Source of the DNA: an uncultured Synechococcus sp.
GTDB taxonomy: Bacteria; Cyanobacteriota; Cyanobacteriia; PCC-6307; Cyanobiaceae
Assembly: GCA_949373155.1 (NCBI GenBank)
Contig: CASICK010000004.1
Coordinates: 1-64,000, forward strand
DNA length: 64,000 bases
Direction: 5' to 3'
Every line of letters starts with the position of its first letter. Position 1 is the stretch's first letter. Position numbers and translations under genes: made by a program. The notes under the pieces were generated by a model. It did not search any database and was not told the DNA's origin. It saw only the letters and a program-made list of their open reading frames with translations. Below are positions 1 through 8,492 of this stretch, piece after piece.

Positions 1-1002
1 CGCCTGCCGATATGCACCTGAAGCGTCTGCCTTCCAGCGCGTTTCTAAGTCTCCAGTCCACCGTTCCAGGCCTTCCAGAACGAACGGTGCAGCAGCAGCA
101 CCTGCCGTTAAGGCCCAGGCCATCCCTTCACCGGTGAAAGGCTCGACATATCCCGCGGCATCGCCCATCACAAGAAAGCGATCCCCTGCCACCACATTGG
201 AAGTGCGGCTGAGAGCAGGAGTGAGTTGCCAGCGTTGCCCTTGTTGGAGTGCCGGTGGCACTGGAAATCCTGCCTGATTCAAAACATTTTGTGCTGCATC
301 CACAGCTCCTTGACCTTGGGAGAGTGCATCTCGATCAAAGGCCCCCGCAAGATTCAGCAATCCGTCTTCCCTGCGAACCAATCCCACATAGCCCTGATTT
401 CCAATGGCCATGTGAATGGCTCCACTGGGGTAGTGATCGGTGTCATCATCCACGACGCATCCGGCACCGTGTCTGGATTGCTTGCGAATCCTGCTTTGCC
501 CTGCTTCGTTTTGGGGAAGACAACGCTGAGAAAGGCCTGCGGCGACCAGCACAACGCGCGCGTTGACATGGCTGGTAATCCCACTTTGATGATCTTTAAG
601 GCGCACACGTCTGTAGTTAGGGCTCGCTTCTTCCACTTGCGCAGTCATCTGAAAGCGAGCTGACGCTCCAGCTTTGATTGCTGCGTTGATCAGGGCTTGA
701 TCGAATTGTTCTCGAGAAAGGACATAGCCATTCGGTAATGCCAACGATGCTTCACGACCGCGCAGTCCGAGGCGCAAGCTGTCCAGTCTTTGTCCGCCGC
801 AATCTTCAAACAAGGTGGTTTCACCTCGAGAACTCAAAATCGCTTGAGCTTGGTTGTTAAAACAGCATCCACAGACTTTCCAGCGGGGAAACGAACGTTG
901 CTCAACAAGCATGACGCGCAATCCTTGCTTGGCACAATCCAGAGCAGCAAGACCTCCAGCTGGTCCAGCTCCAATGATCAGGACATCCCACAACATGTCC
1001 AT
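1..1002 (-). CDS. FAD-dependent oxidoreductase, geranylgeranyl-reductase-like (partial)
   Basis: The minus strand stays open from an ATG at 1002 to the window edge, so the C-terminus is missing. The N-terminus has a Rossmann dinucleotide-binding motif GAGPAGG (about residues 10-16), then a Cys-rich PRWKVCGCC motif. Further on there is a second FAD motif, VMGDAAGYVEPFTGEGMAWA, typical of the geranylgeranyl reductase/halogenase-like flavoprotein superfamily. The start lies one base after the methyltransferase stop at 1004, so the two are almost certainly co-transcribed. A second in-frame ATG at 996 is possible. The PR.KVCGCC form is one I associate with oxidoreductases beside type III polyketide synthases; the substrate is therefore inferred to be an alkyl-resorcinol or pyrone-like lipid, not shown. 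Confidence 0.8.
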   Translation of the reverse strand, partial: MDMLWDVLIIGAGPAGGLAALDCAKQGLRVMLVEQRSFPRWKVCGCCFNNQAQAILSSRGETTLFEDCGGQRLDSLRLGLRGREASLALPNGYVLSREQFDQALINAAIKAGASARFQMTAQVEEASPNYRRVRLKDHQSGITSHVNARVVLVAAGLSQRCLPQNEAGQSRIRKQSRHGAGCVVDDDTDHYPSGAIHMAIGNQGYVGLVRREDGLLNLAGAFDRDALSQGQGAVDAAQNVLNQAGFPVPPALQQGQRWQLTPALSRTSNVVAGDRFLVMGDAAGYVEPFTGEGMAWALTAGAAAAPFVLEGLERWTGDLETRWKADASGAYRQA

Positions 1003-1003
1003 C

Positions 1004-1750
1004 TCAGGAATGGGCCCAAGTCAACAGGTATCGCTCTGGCCATGAGCATTTGATCTGAGCATTTTTCATGCCTGCTTGCTTGGCGATGCTCATCATTTCA
1101 TCGGGTTGAAAGGCGCCGCGTACAGAGAGAGGACCATCGGTATGAACCACCCAGGAACGGCTTAAGAGACGGGTTCCTATCCAGGCCAGTGCAAAGCCAA
1201 TCCGGCTACGAATTAAATCATCCACGAGCACGAGTTTCCGAGATCGCAATGCCATCACTTCTAAAAGACGAACCACGTCAACCTCATCCAAGTGATGCGC
1301 AAATAGCGTGCAATACACCACGTCAAAGGTGCTGTGTTCTATGGGTTTTGCTAATGCATCGGCAGTAAACACAGTGATTTCTGCTTTTCTCCTCTCCGCA
1401 TTCGAGCGTGAAATCTCAACGGCCTCAGGGTTTAGATCACAGGCATGAATTTCGATTGCCAACCCCTTTTGTTGAGCCATCAGGGCAAGGTCGATGGCTG
1501 TATCACCTCCTCCACAGGCGAGCTCCAAAACGCGAAGTGGTTGTTCTGGTTGCGTGATCGCAAGGGCCTCGATGGCACGAAATAGACCAGCAGAACAACG
1601 GCTGATTGCATTGATGCGTCGTAAGCCCATCAGTGCTTTTGCATGCTCCCTTGGATCGAGGCCAGGCTGATCCATTACTTCCGGTTGACGATCTCGGTTA
1701 TTGAGAGCTGCACCCCAGATCATCGGTCGCCCATTTTTTTGTTTGGACAA
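1004..1750 (-). CDS. Class I SAM-dependent methyltransferase
   Basis: 248 residues with a Rossmann methyltransferase fold: motif I LELACGGGDTAIDLAL at about residues 75-90, an acidic motif II (HACDLNPEAVEISR) and the post-motif block VVYCTLFAHHLDE. The N-terminal MDQPGLDPREHAKAL block followed by GLRRINAISR is the pattern I know from methyltransferases encoded beside type III polyketide synthases and a flavin oxidoreductase. Its stop is one base from the start of that oxidoreductase, so the pair forms an operon running off the left edge. Inference: O- or C-methylation of a polyketide lipid. Alternative: an unlinked UbiE/MenG-like methyltransferase. The start at Met1 is uncertain; Met26 would also be possible. 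Confidence 0.8.
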   Translation of the reverse strand: MSKQKNGRPMIWGAALNNRDRQPEVMDQPGLDPREHAKALMGLRRINAISRCSAGLFRAIEALAITQPEQPLRVLELACGGGDTAIDLALMAQQKGLAIEIHACDLNPEAVEISRSNAERRKAEITVFTADALAKPIEHSTFDVVYCTLFAHHLDEVDVVRLLEVMALRSRKLVLVDDLIRSRIGFALAWIGTRLLSRSWVVHTDGPLSVRGAFQPDEMMSIAKQAGMKNAQIKCSWPERYLLTWAHS

Positions 1751-2003
1751 GCTAGGAAGAATATGGTCTGGAGACGCTTCTCAGTTGGGCTTTTGGCTTC
1801 TCGGGATTCAGGCGTTGGTGTCCTAAGACCTCTAAGAATCGTCCGGTGGAAGCTCTTTGCCTGAGGTTATGGGAATCACCCCTGCGCGGATCGATTCTTG
1901 CTGAAGCACCTGTACACGCCTCACTCATCATCGATACGGTATCGATCGACTCACGCTTGACGGGTAAAGACTTGTAAAAATGGGTTGACTCAATTGTTGC
2001 CAG

Positions 2004-2852
2004 ATGTCTTCCTACTCCGTTATTGGTTGTGGCTACGTCGGTAGCTTCGTGGCGGCAAACATGAAAAGCCAAGGCCATTACGTCATTGGCACAACCCGCA
2101 CCTCTCAACGGTTTGCTGAGTTGCGCAACGTTGTCAATGAACCGATCAGCCTTGATCTCGCTGACCCAAACTGCGATTTTTCATTCCTTGAAGAGCAGCA
2201 GGGTTTGCTGATCAGCGTGGCCCCTACGCAAAACGGTGATGGATATCAATCGGTTTTTTCTAGCGGGATTCGAAACCTTGCCCGCGCTTTGCGTTGTCGT
2301 CAGTCCATCCAGCCTCTCCATGTGACCTACATCAGCTCTGCTGGTGTATATGGAGATCATCGTGGCGAGATGGTAACTGAAGATTCATCTGTTGACTCTG
2401 TAAACCCAGTTAATGCGATGTTGGTGGAAGCAGAAAATGTATTGCTCACCATTGATCGTCCTGATACAAAAATCTGCGTGATGCGTTTAGGAGGTATTTA
2501 TGGCCCCGGAAGGGATATGGTTTCGATGATTAAACAGGCCGCTGGTGAACAGATACCTAAAAATGGGAATGATGTTCCTGCTTGGAGTGGCATTTTCGAC
2601 ATCACCAACGGTGTGAGTTTTGCTTTTAATAACCAGCTTGTAGGAACTTACAATCTTGTTGACGATATGCAGCTCAGTAGGCGCGAATTGTCAAATGAAA
2701 TTTGTGATATTGATGGATTGCCTCCTGTGATTTGGGCCAATGAAAATAGCCCAGGAGCTAGGGCGATGAATGCCAAAGTGAGTAATGAAAAAATTAAGTT
2801 AGAGGGATTCAGGCTGAGTTCACCTTCCATGCTCCTTCCTACTCCTGTTTAG
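2004..2852 (+). CDS. NAD(P)-dependent epimerase/dehydratase-like SDR
   Basis: 282 residues. An N-terminal GCGYVGSF dinucleotide-binding loop at about residues 8-15 replaces the canonical GxxGxxG of extended SDRs. There is a YISSAGVYGD block (about residues 110-119) and an RLGGIYGPGRD segment (about 165-175), both typical of the atypical SDR group that includes E. coli YeeZ. The usual YxxxK catalytic pair is not evident, so it may bind nucleotide without classical dehydrogenase activity. It diverges from the methyltransferase across about 250 bases that must hold both promoters. Substrate unknown. Confidence 0.75.
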   Translation: MSSYSVIGCGYVGSFVAANMKSQGHYVIGTTRTSQRFAELRNVVNEPISLDLADPNCDFSFLEEQQGLLISVAPTQNGDGYQSVFSSGIRNLARALRCRQSIQPLHVTYISSAGVYGDHRGEMVTEDSSVDSVNPVNAMLVEAENVLLTIDRPDTKICVMRLGGIYGPGRDMVSMIKQAAGEQIPKNGNDVPAWSGIFDITNGVSFAFNNQLVGTYNLVDDMQLSRRELSNEICDIDGLPPVIWANENSPGARAMNAKVSNEKIKLEGFRLSSPSMLLPTPV

Positions 2853-2985
2853 GCAGTCGAGGTGGTTGATTGCCTAGGTTGTAGAGATTGCTGGAACCAC
2901 TCTTTTGATAGGTCTGCCTAGTTCTCAATTTAGAGATTGGTTCCATCCCAAATTGGGGGAAATACTCAATTACTGATCTCAACCA

Positions 2986-3111
2986 ATGGATGATGAACTG
3001 CTGTTGAAGGGTTATCAGAAACTGTTGGCGGCACGATTAAAATCAATCGCTAACAACATTCAAGAAATCAACTCATTTCCTGAAAACTTCAGTCGAATCA
3101 TGAATTGGTGA
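2986..3111 (+). CDS. Possible 41-residue small protein
   Basis: An ATG at 2986 opens a 41-codon frame ending at TGA 3109-3111 in otherwise gene-free DNA between the epimerase and the SDR remnant. The product is Lys/Leu-rich at the N-terminus (DDELLLKGYQKLLAARLK), predicted amphipathic helix. No clear ribosome binding site was seen. It could be a real short protein, or a chance ORF or degraded gene end. The flanks 2853-2985 and 3112-3158 show nothing else I recognise. Confidence 0.25.
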   Translation: MDDELLLKGYQKLLAARLKSIANNIQEINSFPENFSRIMNW

Positions 3112-3158
3112 AGAGAAATTACCCGATTGATGTTGTTTTATCATCGTGGACGATTAAT

Positions 3159-3847
3159 TCACCAGGGAAGCTTCTGACCATTGGAATGCCAAAACGTTCC
3201 GGTGGTCTCGAGTTCTAAGCGCATCAATTCGTGCCAAAAGCCCTAGTCACTGCTGTTTCTGGGCTGATCCCGTTGGGATTGAAGTTGATCATTCGTGTGC
3301 TGACGAGCCCTGGGTGGAGGATGGCTACTGAGATTCCACGTGGCTTCAGATCGATCGACAGTGATCGACCGGCGATGTTCAGAGCCACTTTTGACATTCG
3401 GTACCCATAGGAGCCACCCGAGGTGTTGTCGTCGATTGATCCCATTCGACTTGTGATCAGGGCCAGCTTTGCGCCGCGGGGCATCTGTCCTATCAGCGCT
3501 TGCGCCAACAACAACGGGGCCAGGGCATTCACCTCAAATTGACGTTTGATTCCTTCAACATCCAGGTTTTCAAGACCCATGGATTGCAAAGTCCCAGCAT
3601 TGAGAATCACGCCATCCAAGGGGCGACCATTCAAGTTCTGAACTAACGCGGCGATGGAGGCTTCACTGCTGAGTTCGATGTCGGATTCAATCTCCACACC
3701 CATGGCCTCAAGCTCTGGAGAAGCCTGGCGACATACAGCAATCACGTGGTCCTGACGAGCTTGTAATTGACGGCAGAACTCAAGACCGATGCCCCTGTTT
3801 GCGCCTGTGACAAGAAAGGTGGCCAAAGAGCCCTCTGAATCAGACAA
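3159..3847 (-). pseudogene. Short-chain dehydrogenase (C-factor-like), C-terminus frameshifted
   Basis: The intact frame 3847-3224 encodes 207 residues of a classical SDR: TGANRGIG cofactor loop (residues 14-21), NAG motif (LNAGTL), catalytic YxxxK as YGYRMSK, and HPGLVST after it. It stops early at TGA 3226-3224. The missing C-terminus is still present: one frame over, GLLARIDALR reads from 3243 to 3214, and one further frame over, LETTGTFWHSNGQKLPW followed by TGA reads from 3212 to 3159. The ending GTFWHSNG.KLPW is the expected end of this family. Two apparent +1 insertions within about 30 bases therefore truncate the protein. The catalytic core is complete, so residual activity is not excluded. 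Confidence 0.75.
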
Positions 3848-3948
3848 CAGTTTGATTCAGAATCATCAGGGTGCGATCACTGGCAAGGAATTTTAGTTTT
3901 GCCAGCTCCATTGAGAACGTCATCAACATCCATATTAGAGATCAACGA

Positions 3949-4176
3949 TTAAGAGATAAGTGTTGATTGAAAGTTCCACATCTCTCCGGCCTCTTGCCAC
4001 AATTCCCATGAGTACCGAGAGCCACTAACAACAATCAGTTGCCCAGCAAAACCAGCTGGAGATGGTTGATAGAGATCATTTAACTCCTGAACAGGGTCAC
4101 CATCTCTTGTGAAGATATCGATGACCCGCTTCCCAATCCGCTTGGACAGATCTTGCTGGAACTCATCAAGACTCAT
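3949..4176 (-). CDS. Small hypothetical protein
   Basis: 75 residues with no recognised domain. The N-terminal half is charged and probably helical (DEFQQDLSKRIGKRVIDIF). The C-terminal half is Trp/Tyr-rich (SRYSWELWQEAGEMW), which suggests a small globular domain rather than a membrane peptide. There are no Cys pairs or signal peptide. It is isolated between the SDR remnant and an AT-rich gap. I do not recognise it; the composition looks like a real conserved cyanobacterial small protein. Confidence 0.5.
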   Translation of the reverse strand: MSLDEFQQDLSKRIGKRVIDIFTRDGDPVQELNDLYQPSPAGFAGQLIVVSGSRYSWELWQEAGEMWNFQSTLIS

Positions 4177-4676
4177 GTGCCTTTCTCATCATGTTGAACG
4201 AAGTGTGTACCGATTTTCGCTTAAAACTGATCCAGATTCATGTTATCGCTAGCCCCTGCTTTCGTCTTGACAAATCAGCCTCGCTTTATAGAAGTGAAAG
4301 TGTTTTGTCGAGCAATTTGATAGATGAAATGAATTCCAGAGTTTCAAAGTGTTTTTCACTTCACTCTTTTGAGTAGGCACTATTCTTAGACCCCAGAAAT
4401 GAACATGTTTGCCAATTCTTTGCGGTATTGCTCGGCGCATCTGACTCAGGTATGCGTGGGCTCTCACAAATAAAATAATGTGCCTTTGATTGAAAATGTT
4501 TCTTAGAGAACTTGCGGCAATGGTCGTTCCGACGACTGAATCCGCAGTGCATGAGGCCGATATCTCCAATCTTGCAGTGGTTGCATAGCACCATTTTAGA
4601 TAGTGAAACCTCAGCTACAGGCCTAGTCACGAAAATTTGATAATGATTCTCATCACGAATAAGCGAGCTAGGATTG
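4177..4676. other. AT-rich gap without a convincing gene
   Basis: Five hundred bases between the 75-residue hypothetical gene and the cobalamin riboswitch. Overlapping minus-strand frames at 4249-4569 and 4361-4630 exist, but neither has a ribosome binding site or family motif, and they overlap each other heavily. The second is His/Cys-rich in its middle, which may be chance. The promoter of the riboswitch transcript must lie near the right end; I could not assign it. Confidence 0.5.
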
Positions 4677-4803
4677 TTTGATTGGTTTCTCAGGGGTCAG
4701 CCTGAGAAGGAAACGGGGAAAGAACGGTGCAAATCCGTCGCTGTCCCGCAGCTGTGAAGCGTCTCCTCGGGGTCGTCAGTCAGAACGCCCGCCAGACACC
4801 AAA
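4677..4803 (+). promoter_or_regulatory. Cobalamin (B12) riboswitch
   Basis: The leader has the conserved cobalamin aptamer core: a GGTGCAAATCC block at 4726-4736, then GCTGTCCCGCAGCTGTGA (the B12 box region, about 4739-4757), and the closing GCCAGACACC at 4791-4800. The sequence TTTCTCAGG...CCTGAGAA just upstream forms a helix as expected for the peripheral stem. It lies directly before a HupE-type transporter. CGAGGA at 4807-4812, the likely ribosome binding site, is complementary to TCCTCG at 4764-4769, so ligand binding could act on translation. That pairing is inferred by eye, not folded. Confidence 0.92.
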
Positions 4804-4819
4804 CGACGAGGATCGACTT

Positions 4820-5452
4820 TTGACTCTTTCAAACCAGGACCTTTTGCGGCCGATTAAGTGGGCCGCCTTAGGAATTATTCCTTTGCTTCTGCTTGGAAGC
4901 CCCGCTTTCGCTCACCACCCGTTTGGCATGGGCGACAGCAGCCAGCTCACCGGATGGTTAGGTCTTCTGAGTGGCATTGGCCACCCTCTGCTTGGGCCAG
5001 ACCATTTGCTTTTTCTGCTTGCCATCGTATTTATTGGCTTAAAGCGGCCAATGGCTTGGATCATCCCAATGCTGGCTATTGGCCTGGGTGGCAGCCTGAT
5101 CTCTCAGTTCATCCCTTTGCCAGATGTGGTCGCGCCCTGGGCTGAAGCACTTGTGTCGCTAAGTCTTGTAGTTGAGGGCCTGATTGCTCTTTCAGTTGCT
5201 CCTGCTGCTTGGCTCCTGCCTCTCTTCGCCCTTCATGGCTTTTTACTTGGCAGCACCATTGTTGGAGCAGAGCCCACTCCTCTTATTACCTATTTCTTGG
5301 GATTACTGATTGGTCAGGGTGCTCTGTTAGCCCTTGTGTGCTCTTTATCGCAAACCGTGATTACTCGCCTCGGAGAGCAAGGACGTCGACTCGGTGCAGG
5401 GATCTGGATGGGTATTGGAATCGCCTTCGCCTGGGTGGCCCTGATCGACTAA
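4820..5452 (+). CDS. hupE: HupE/UreJ-family transporter, probable cobalt importer
   Basis: About 210 residues. A cleavable signal-like segment ends in GSPAFA and is followed by the HupE signature HHPFGMGD. A second family motif, GxxHPLLGPDHLLFLLA, carries the conserved His/Asp that probably bind metal. About six membrane segments follow. A longer frame begins at 4727, but that start lies inside the B12 aptamer. TTG 4820 with GAGGA seven bases upstream gives the expected N-terminus and is chosen here. HupE under cobalamin riboswitches in cyanobacteria has been proposed to import cobalt, which fits this context. A nickel role is the alternative, but no hydrogenase or urease gene is nearby. Confidence 0.85.
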   Translation: MTLSNQDLLRPIKWAALGIIPLLLLGSPAFAHHPFGMGDSSQLTGWLGLLSGIGHPLLGPDHLLFLLAIVFIGLKRPMAWIIPMLAIGLGGSLISQFIPLPDVVAPWAEALVSLSLVVEGLIALSVAPAAWLLPLFALHGFLLGSTIVGAEPTPLITYFLGLLIGQGALLALVCSLSQTVITRLGEQGRRLGAGIWMGIGIAFAWVALID

Positions 5453-5483
5453 ATGCGTTGATCAATAATAAAAAAATCACCAT

Positions 5484-5516
5484 TTCCTCCTTCTCGTTAG
5501 AAAGGAGGATTTTTTG
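5484..5516 (+). terminator. Intrinsic terminator after hupE
   Basis: CCTCCTT (5486-5492) pairs with AAGGAGG (5502-5508) over a nine-base loop and is followed by a run of six T. An upstream A-run could extend the stem as AAAAAATC/GATTTTTT. It lies about 30 bases after the hupE stop and separates it from the porin. Confidence 0.85.
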
Positions 5517-5535
5517 TCAAAACTATAAATTAGTC

Positions 5536-7109
5536 ATGTATCTGTTTCGGAAAATACTCATAGTGCCTGCCACTTTGAGTGTACTGGCGTCTATAACTAC
5601 TCTCAAGAGCAAAGCATCCAACGCCACTGAGCTGAACATCAAGGGTGTGTCTGACTACGCCGCACTCTCTTGAGCAGCCGCGAGCAAGTCACCAGCATCA
5701 CTCAGTTTTCAGACGTTTACCCAACCGACTGGGCTTATCAGGCTCTTAGCAACCTGATCGAGCGCTACGGCTGTGTTGCTGGTTACCCCAACGGCACCTA
5801 CCGCGGTAACAGGGCAATGACCCGCTTTGAAGCGGCTGCTCTGCTTAACGCATGTCTCGACCGCGTCACCGAAGTGACCGACGAGCTCAAGCGCCTGATG
5901 AAAGAGTTCGAAAAGGAACTCGCCATCCTCAAGGGCCGTGTTGACGGACTTGAAGCACGCGTTGGCGAACTGGAAGCAACTCAGTTCTCCACCACCACCA
6001 AGCTGAAAGGTGTAGCCACCTTCGTGATCGGTGCTAACAGCTTCGGTGGCACCAAAGATTTGGCGGATCAATTCAACAGCGTAAATGGTGCAACAACATT
6101 TAACTACGATCTCCAACTTCAAATCGAAACGAGTTTCACTGGCAAGGATTTACTCTTGACGGTGTTACGAGCGGGAGATTTTCAAGAGTCTGCCTTTAAT
6201 GGTGCTCCTACAGGACTCTCAACTTTAGAAACAGCATTCCAGGAGCCCTCAGGTATTAATTCTGTTGGTATTGACAAGCTTTTTTATCAATTCCCAGTAG
6301 CTGATTCATTCACCTTCACGGTAGGTGCTGTTGTTGGACAAGAAGACATGCTTGCCGTATGGCCTAGTGCTTACCCGAGTGATTCCGTCTTGGATGTTCT
6401 AACTCTTAATGGCTCGCCTGCCGCCTACAACAAAAATAAAGGTGTTGGCGGTGGTGTGAGTTGGTCCACGGATTATGGATTTAGTCTTTCCGCAAATTAT
6501 GTTGCAGCTAACGGATCCGATGGAAATCCAACATCAGGTGGTCTAGCCACCAAAAATTCTGCTTCCTCAGGGACCTTACAGATTGCCTATCAATCTGAAA
6601 ATTGGAATATTGCTGCAATTTATACAGGTGTTCAAGACACAGCTAATGTAATTGGAAGCTTTGGTACTGCTTTTAATGAAGCTTTAAGTAGTCCCAATGC
6701 ATGGATGAATGCTTGGGGAATTGGTGGCTCTTGGCAGCCTCAAGAAAGCGGTTGGATTCCATCTATTTCAGCTGGGTATGGTTACAACACTCTTGAGGCC
6801 AATAAGGATACTGAAATCACTGCAAGCCAGTCCTGGACGGTCGCTCTGGAGTGGAGTGATGTTGTTCTTAAGGGTAACAACGCTGGAATGGCAGTTGGGC
6901 AATCTATTTTTGCAGCCAATCTGAAGAGTGAATTCACGCCTTCTGATGGTAATTATGTATGGGAATGGTGGTATCAATTCCAGGTTGGTGACAATATCAG
7001 TGTGACGCCAGCTTTGTTTTATTTGAGTCGACCCCTAGGTCAACTTACTCCTACTGATAATACCTTCACTCAGCTCGGTGGATTGCTTAAAACCACTTTC
7101 AAATTTTAG
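5536..7109 (+). pseudogene. SLH-domain outer-membrane porin, frameshifted near its N-terminus
   Basis: The main frame (5670-7109) encodes an S-layer-homology domain (FSDVYPTDWAYQAL...GCVAGYPNGTYRG, about residues 13-60), a short coiled coil (about 70-105), and a beta-barrel ending in TTFKF, whose terminal Phe is typical of outer-membrane proteins. It lacks a signal peptide. The missing N-terminus reads in another frame from ATG 5536: a signal-like MYLFRKILIVPATLSVLAS, then ATELNIKGVSDYAALS, ending at TGA 5671-5673. Family members have this segment joined directly to QVTSITQFSDV. The break sits on a CTCTCT repeat (5665-5670); losing one CT unit would restore the frame. As written the barrel cannot be exported, so it is a pseudogene, a sequencing error or a recoded gene. 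Confidence 0.8.
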
Positions 7110-7284
7110 TCAGACTTCCATATATTGTCTTTTATTTTCATTTCTATGTACTTTTTAATCGCTCAAAATCTCTTTGTACTGTTTCAGTGTCTCTTCTAAT
7201 CATCACGGCTCAAGCCTCTTGCAATAGTCCTCGAAATTTGGTCAATCTAATAACTAGTCAAAACTCAATGTTGTTACTACATGC

Positions 7285-7503
7285 TTACCAATCACTTGCT
7301 TTGATGAGGCTGTTGCTGGTGAATACGCCACAGTAAGGGCACCGATTCAACCCAATCTTGGTCTCCATTATTTTCAGGCTAGGCATGCAGATATTACAGC
7401 TCTTAGCACTGCTGCTAAGTAGCAAGGTCAGTTTGAATAAAAAACGTTTCTGATCCATTTTCTGGATTTTTTTACCTAGCGGATGATCAATAACTTTAAA
7501 CAT
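7285..7503 (-). CDS. Small Cys-pair protein, possibly a zinc ribbon
   Basis: About 72 residues, with an ATG at 7503 overlapping the stop of the RsmE-like gene (TGATG), so the two are translationally coupled. A hydrophobic Leu-rich stretch near residues 20-32 is followed by CNIC and, about 17 residues later, CPYCG. Two CxxC pairs at this spacing could bind one zinc. No family was recognised. Partnership with the methyltransferase is suggested only by the overlap. Confidence 0.45.
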   Translation of the reverse strand: MFKVIDHPLGKKIQKMDQKRFLFKLTLLLSSSAKSCNICMPSLKIMETKIGLNRCPYCGVFTSNSLIKASDW

Positions 7504-8228
7504 CAAGTTCTTGGTAAGGCCTGAGCTAACACAGTTGTTACTGCCGTATCAACGCTAAGTACTCTTGCTCCTAGATGAATAGATCTTGCTATTTTTGCGG
7601 TTGCTAGATCAACTTCAAAAGGTACAAAACCACCTTCAGGACCGATCATGACAACAGCAGGCGTTGAAGCAATATCAAGTTCAACAGCTGATTGAGTTGC
7701 ACTCATATCTGTGATCCAGCATTTTCGAGTACCACAGATATTACCTAATTGATCTTCTATAAAGGGCCTAAACCGTTGATGCAAATGTACACTTGTCATT
7801 AAAGGATCTTTTGAACGTTCCATGCCAGCAATAAGTGCTTCCTGTATTTTTTCTTTTTTCAAGAGAGGGCTTTGCCAGTAACTTTTTTCAACTCTTGCGC
7901 TGTTGATTAAATGCAAATTACTTACACCATATTCTGCAATCGTACGCAAAATACGACGTAACATCTTAGGCCGTGGTAATGCAAGGATGATATCAAATTG
8001 ATGTCTTCGAGGCGGAGACTTGTCCAAGAACACCCGTAGTTTCACAACATGTGGATCTATGGATTCGACAAGACCATGACCACATTTTTCACCCACTAGA
8101 CCAACTTTTAAAGATTGTCCAACGCATGGATTTAATACCTTTATGATATGTGTTAAGCGATAATCACGGATTAAGACAGTATTTGTATTAGAAATGAAAT
8201 CCTGCTTTCTAAGGAGAATAATATTCAT
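7503..8228 (-). CDS. rsmE: 16S rRNA m3U1498 methyltransferase-like protein (RsmE family)
   Basis: 241 residues. SPOUT-fold RsmE features include DYRLTHIIKVL in the N-terminal RNA-binding part, LALPRPKMLRR and RVEKSYWQSPLL in the middle, and the SAM-binding knot IGPEGGFVPFEVD (about residues 195-207) and LGARVLSVDTAV near the end. RsmE methylates N3 of U1498 in 16S rRNA. The LPRPKMLRR/VEKSYW form resembles the version I know from gammaproteobacteria more than the usual cyanobacterial copy. With the local AT-richness this suggests transfer or a second paralog, which this window cannot settle. Confidence 0.8.
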   Translation of the reverse strand: MNIILLRKQDFISNTNTVLIRDYRLTHIIKVLNPCVGQSLKVGLVGEKCGHGLVESIDPHVVKLRVFLDKSPPRRHQFDIILALPRPKMLRRILRTIAEYGVSNLHLINSARVEKSYWQSPLLKKEKIQEALIAGMERSKDPLMTSVHLHQRFRPFIEDQLGNICGTRKCWITDMSATQSAVELDIASTPAVVMIGPEGGFVPFEVDLATAKIARSIHLGARVLSVDTAVTTVLAQALPRT

Positions 8229-8329
8229 AGAGAATGCCGTGTCTCCTCAATGTTGAACATTTCTGCTGTTCATATTTATTTTACGGCTTGGGAGCACACC
8301 AACTGAACAGAAAGTCTAATAAAGAGCTC

Positions 8330-8374
8330 GCTGCACAGATGATGGCTGTACAGATGATGGCTGCACAGATGATC
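8330..8374 (+). repeat. Three tandem 15-base repeats
   Basis: GCTGCACAGATGATG, GCTGTACAGATGATG and GCTGCACAGATGATC follow each other without gaps, differing by one base each from the first. They sit between the rsmE-like gene and the J-domain pseudogene. A frame at 8234-8503 reads through them as AAQMM/AVQMM/AAQMI, but nothing else supports that frame as a gene. Confidence 0.85.
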
Positions 8375-8492
8375 GTTGCAGCGACAGACCGGTCTAATGT
8401 TGTGCGTGACAACAACCTTTTAGAAAAGCTGCCCATCCACCTTATGGCGATCGGAGCAAGATGGCGGAGCATGCCGTTAGTTGTGTTGGCTA

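Noticed and set aside
226..663. Plus-strand frames opposite the oxidoreductase
   Set aside because: The opposite strand encodes a clear FAD oxidoreductase with family motifs; these are antisense shadows.
4249..4630. Two overlapping minus-strand frames, one Cys/His-rich
   Set aside because: No ribosome binding site, no motif and mutual overlap; noncoding composition.
4727..4819. N-terminal extension of the hupE frame
   Set aside because: It lies within the cobalamin aptamer, and the TTG start with GAGGA gives a normal signal peptide.
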